Shown: positions 5,617-7,407 of the stretch, one piece after another | Position numbering within the stretch: the first letter of the stretch is position 1 | Layout: every line of letters begins with the position of its first letter | Assembly: GCA_030425615.1 (NCBI GenBank) | Contig: JAUIAI010000113.1 | Location: forward strand, 1 to 7,407 | Direction of reading: 5' to 3' | Source: Gammaproteobacteria bacterium | GTDB taxonomy: Bacteria; Pseudomonadota; Gammaproteobacteria; Burkholderiales; Burkholderiaceae_E | Length of the DNA stretch: 7,407 bases | The notes under the pieces: model-generated | Told to the model about the DNA's origin: nothing | The model's database searches: none | What the model saw: the letters and a program-made list of their open reading frames with translations, nothing else | Program-made: the position numbers and the translations under genes

Positions 5617-6939
5617 GTGGCAACCGCACAATCCGCTCTTTCGACGGCCCGCAAGTCCGGAGACCTTCAGCGCAGGCTGATGTTCCTGCTGATGGCGCTG
5701 ATCGTCTATCGGATCGGTACGCACATTCCCGTGCCGGGCATCGATCCCGACCAGCTGTCTGCGCTGTTCCAGAGCCAGCAGGGCGGCATCCTGGGCATGT
5801 TCAACATGTTCTCGGGAGGCGCGCTGTCGCGTTTCTCGGTGTTCGCGCTGGGCATCATGCCGTACATCTCGGCGTCGATCATCATGCAGCTGCTGACGGT
5901 GGTCGTACCCCAGCTCGAAGCGCTGAAGAAAGAGGGCGAGGCCGGCCGGCGGGTCATCACCAAGTACACCCGCTGGTTCACGCTGGCACTGGCTTCATTC
6001 CAGGCCATCGGAATCTCCCTCGCGCTCGAATCACAGCCGGGGCTCGTACTGGATCCGGGGCTCATGTTCCGTTTCACGTCGGCCGTATCGCTGGTCACGG
6101 GCACCATGTTCCTGATGTGGCTGGGTGAGCAGATCACCGAGCGGGGCCTGGGCAACGGCATTTCGATCATCATCTTCGCAGGCATCGTCGCCGGACTGCC
6201 TGCGGCGCTCGGCGGGATGGGCGATCTCGTCAGCACCGGGGCCATGAGCCCGGTCGTGGTGCTGGTCATCGTGGCGCTGGTGGTGCTGGTCACGGCCGCG
6301 GTGGTTTTCGTCGAGCGGGGACAGCGCAAGATTACGGTGAACTATGCCAAACGGCAGGTGGGTAACCGTGTCTATGGCGGTCAGAGTTCGCATCTGCCGT
6401 TGAAGCTCAACATGTCGGGCGTGATTCCGCCGATCTTCGCGTCGTCGATCATCCTGTTCCCGGCCACCATCGCCCAGTGGTTCACGGCAGGTGAGTCGGA
6501 CAGCGCGATCGTCAACGGCCTGCGCGACCTCGCGGGCACGCTCTCGCCGGGTCAGCCCGTCTACATCATCTTCTACGCGCTCGCGATCATCTTCTTCTGC
6601 TTCTTCTACACGGCGCTCGTTTTCAACAGCCGTGAGACGGCCGACAACCTGAAGAAGAGTGGTGCGTTCGTGCCGGGTATCCGTCCGGGTGAGCAGACCG
6701 CGCGCTACATCGACAAGATTCTGATGCGCCTGACCCTCGTTGGGGCGATCTACATCACCCTGGTCTGTCTGTTGCCCGAGTTCCTGGTGCTTCAGTGGAA
6801 CGTGCCGTTCTACTTCGGGGGCACGTCACTTCTCATCATCGTGGTGGTGACGATGGACTTCATGGCACAGGTACAGGCCTACATGATGTCGCACCAGTAC
6901 GAGCCGTTGCTGCGCAAGTCGGGCGCCAAGGGTTTCTGA
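5617..6939 (+). CDS. secY: Protein translocase channel subunit SecY
   Basis: SecY (440 aa) is the pore subunit of the SecYEG inner-membrane translocon, which exports unfolded proteins with SecA and inserts membrane proteins delivered by SRP. Ten hydrophobic segments are visible at roughly residues 21-37, 70-98, 117-137, 152-172, 181-197, 211-232, 266-290, 312-336, 369-389 and 396-416. The plug/TM2 region has MFNMFSGGALSRFSVFALGI. TM4-5 has LMWLGEQITERGLGNGISII, and VFVERGQRKITVNYAKRQ starts the cytosolic loop used by SecA and ribosomes. FYTALVFNSRETADNLKKSG lies in the C5 region. The start is GTG at 5617. No convincing Shine-Dalgarno precedes it, but no closer start gives the complete N-terminus, since the next ATG falls inside TM1. 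It is the only membrane protein gene in the operon. Confidence 0.97.
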   Translation: MATAQSALSTARKSGDLQRRLMFLLMALIVYRIGTHIPVPGIDPDQLSALFQSQQGGILGMFNMFSGGALSRFSVFALGIMPYISASIIMQLLTVVVPQLEALKKEGEAGRRVITKYTRWFTLALASFQAIGISLALESQPGLVLDPGLMFRFTSAVSLVTGTMFLMWLGEQITERGLGNGISIIIFAGIVAGLPAALGGMGDLVSTGAMSPVVVLVIVALVVLVTAAVVFVERGQRKITVNYAKRQVGNRVYGGQSSHLPLKLNMSGVIPPIFASSIILFPATIAQWFTAGESDSAIVNGLRDLAGTLSPGQPVYIIFYALAIIFFCFFYTALVFNSRETADNLKKSGAFVPGIRPGEQTARYIDKILMRLTLVGAIYITLVCLLPEFLVLQWNVPFYFGGTSLLIIVVVTMDFMAQVQAYMMSHQYEPLLRKSGAKGF

Positions 6940-6950
6940 CGGAACAGAGC

Positions 6951-7169
6951 ATGGCAAAAGACGACGTCATTCAAATGCAGGGGGAGGTCATCGAGAACCT
7001 TCCGAACGCGAACTTCCGGGTCAAGCTGGAGAACGGCCACGTCGTTCTCGGTCACATCTCCGGAAAGATGCGTATGCACTACATCCGTATCCTGCCCGGC
7101 GACAAGGTCACCGTGGAGCTCACGCCCTACGACCTGTCCAGAGGGCGAATCGTTTTCCGCGCACGCTGA
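6951..7169 (+). CDS. infA: Translation initiation factor IF-1
   Basis: IF-1 (72 aa) is an OB-fold protein that occupies the 30S A site during initiation and assists IF-2 and IF-3. The whole sequence is diagnostic: MAKDDVIQMQGEVIENLPNA at 1-20, FRVKLENGHVVLGHISGKMR at 22-41, MHYIRILPGDKVTVELTPYD at 42-61, ending LSRGRIVFRAR. The start ATG is 11 nt after the secY stop, with only a short GGAA as ribosome binding site. Location between secY and rpmJ is common in betaproteobacteria and many Gram-positives; E. coli infA lies elsewhere. Betaproteobacteria may carry further infA copies, so this may not be the only one; the window cannot show that. Confidence 0.97.
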   Translation: MAKDDVIQMQGEVIENLPNANFRVKLENGHVVLGHISGKMRMHYIRILPGDKVTVELTPYDLSRGRIVFRAR

Positions 7170-7202
7170 GGCGCGACCGCTCAAGGACCAGCGAGGCTCA
7201 TC

Positions 7203-7316
7203 ATGAAAGTCATGGCATCGGTGCGGCGGATCTGCCGCAACTGCAAGATCATCCGCCGCAATGGTGTGGTGCGTGTGATCTGCAGCGATCCGCGTCACAA
7301 GCAGCGCCAGGGCTGA
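7203..7316 (+). CDS. rpmJ: 50S ribosomal protein L36 (zinc-binding form)
   Basis: L36 (37 aa) is the smallest 50S protein and has a zinc-ribbon fold. It starts MKVMASVRRICRNCKIIRRN and ends GVVRVICSDPRHKQRQG, both typical of the family. Cys11, Cys14, Cys27 and His32 form the expected metal site, so this is the C-plus form. At 37 aa it is one residue shorter than E. coli L36, as in many bacteria. GAGG at 7193-7196 lies 6 nt before the ATG. The gap after infA is 33 nt. It is the last gene of the spc operon, and the alpha-operon promoter follows directly. Confidence 0.97.
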   Translation: MKVMASVRRICRNCKIIRRNGVVRVICSDPRHKQRQG

Positions 7317-7326
7317 GGCGATATTG

Positions 7327-7341
7327 CGCGGGAAGCCCGCG
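7327..7341 (+). repeat. Perfect short inverted repeat after rpmJ
   Basis: CGCGGG-AAG-CCCGCG forms a perfect 6-bp all-GC stem with a 3-base loop, beginning 11 nt after the rpmJ stop. No T run follows, so it is not a classic intrinsic terminator by itself. It could protect the 3' end of the spc mRNA, but that is inference. It lies just upstream of the alpha promoter -35 (7344-7349). Confidence 0.55.
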
Positions 7342-7343
7342 GA

Positions 7344-7372
7344 TTGTGAAGGGCGGCGGTTTTTGGTAGAAT
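7344..7372 (+). promoter_or_regulatory. Probable sigma70-type promoter of the alpha operon
   Basis: The -35 TTGTGA (7344-7349, 4 of 6 matches) and the -10 TAGAAT (7367-7372, 5 of 6 matches) are separated by exactly 17 bp. Transcription would start near 7379-7380. The stretch between the -10 and the start is GC-rich (ACCGCGCC), a discriminator type associated with stringent control at ribosomal promoters. In E. coli the alpha operon (rpsM onward) also begins after rpmJ, which supports the assignment, although rpsM itself is outside this window. Confidence 0.75.
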
Positions 7373-7385
7373 ACCGCGCCTTTTT
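7352..7385 (+). terminator. Terminator-like hairpin with U5 tract overlapping the alpha promoter
   Basis: In readthrough RNA from the spc operon, GGCGGCGGT (7352-7360) can pair with ACCGCGCC (7373-7380). This makes eight base pairs, seven of them G-C, with a single bulged G at 7356. The stem is followed immediately by five T residues (7381-7385). The 12-base loop contains the TAGAAT -10 element. Transcripts starting at the alpha promoter would lack almost the whole stem and so escape it. The rather large loop and the bulge make the strength uncertain. Confidence 0.45.
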
Positions 7386-7407
7386 GGTCCGCCAACCCGC
7401 TGATTTT

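Noticed and set aside
1..7407. A hidden novel system, mobile element or horizontally acquired cargo
   Set aside because: All coding space is filled by syntenic core genes with uniform codon use. No transposase, repeat flanks, CRISPR or tRNA site was found.

Overview
The window is a GC-rich stretch of the universally conserved ribosomal-protein cluster, all on the + strand. It runs from the 3' end of the S10 operon, through a complete spc operon, to the promoter of the alpha operon. The gene order is rpsC(partial)-rplP-rpmC-rpsQ // rplN-rplX-rplE-rpsN-rpsH-rplF-rplR-rpsE-rpmD-rplO-secY-infA-rpmJ // (alpha operon expected next, outside the window). Products were identified by recalling family sequences, not by database search.

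Several traits point to a betaproteobacterium. infA lies between secY and rpmJ, whereas E. coli keeps it elsewhere. L14 has 122 residues with a LLNAKLEPIGTRIFGPV stretch, L16 has 138 residues and L29 has 64. S3 carries a long Arg/Gly/Glu-rich C-terminal tail, and SecY closely resembles Burkholderia-type SecY. A beta-like gammaproteobacterium cannot be fully excluded. No genus can be named from this window.

Layout. Bases 1-1269 hold the S10 operon tail, tightly packed, with an ATGA overlap between rpmC and rpsQ. Bases 1270-1531 are the longest non-coding stretch. They hold a sigma70-type promoter with a perfect TATAAT at 1312-1317 and a roughly 208-nt leader with visible hairpins before rplN. 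Bases 1532-7316 are the spc operon: ten ribosomal proteins, the SecY translocon channel, initiation factor IF-1 and L36. Its intergenic gaps range from overlap to 41 nt. Bases 7317-7407 hold a short inverted repeat, a good sigma70-type promoter (TTGTGA-17-TAGAAT) for the alpha operon, and a terminator-like hairpin with a U5 tract that encloses that promoter's -10 element.

Together the genes supply 30S proteins (S3, S17, S14, S8, S5), 50S proteins (L16, L29, L14, L24, L5, L6, L18, L30, L15, L36), an initiation factor and the membrane insertion channel. This matches the usual coupling of ribosome synthesis to translation and secretion. No frameshift, insertion sequence, CRISPR, tRNA or foreign cargo was seen. 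I found no previously undescribed biological system. The most interesting signals are regulatory: both operon junctions place a promoter -10 inside the loop of a terminator-like hairpin, and the spc leader is long and structured.
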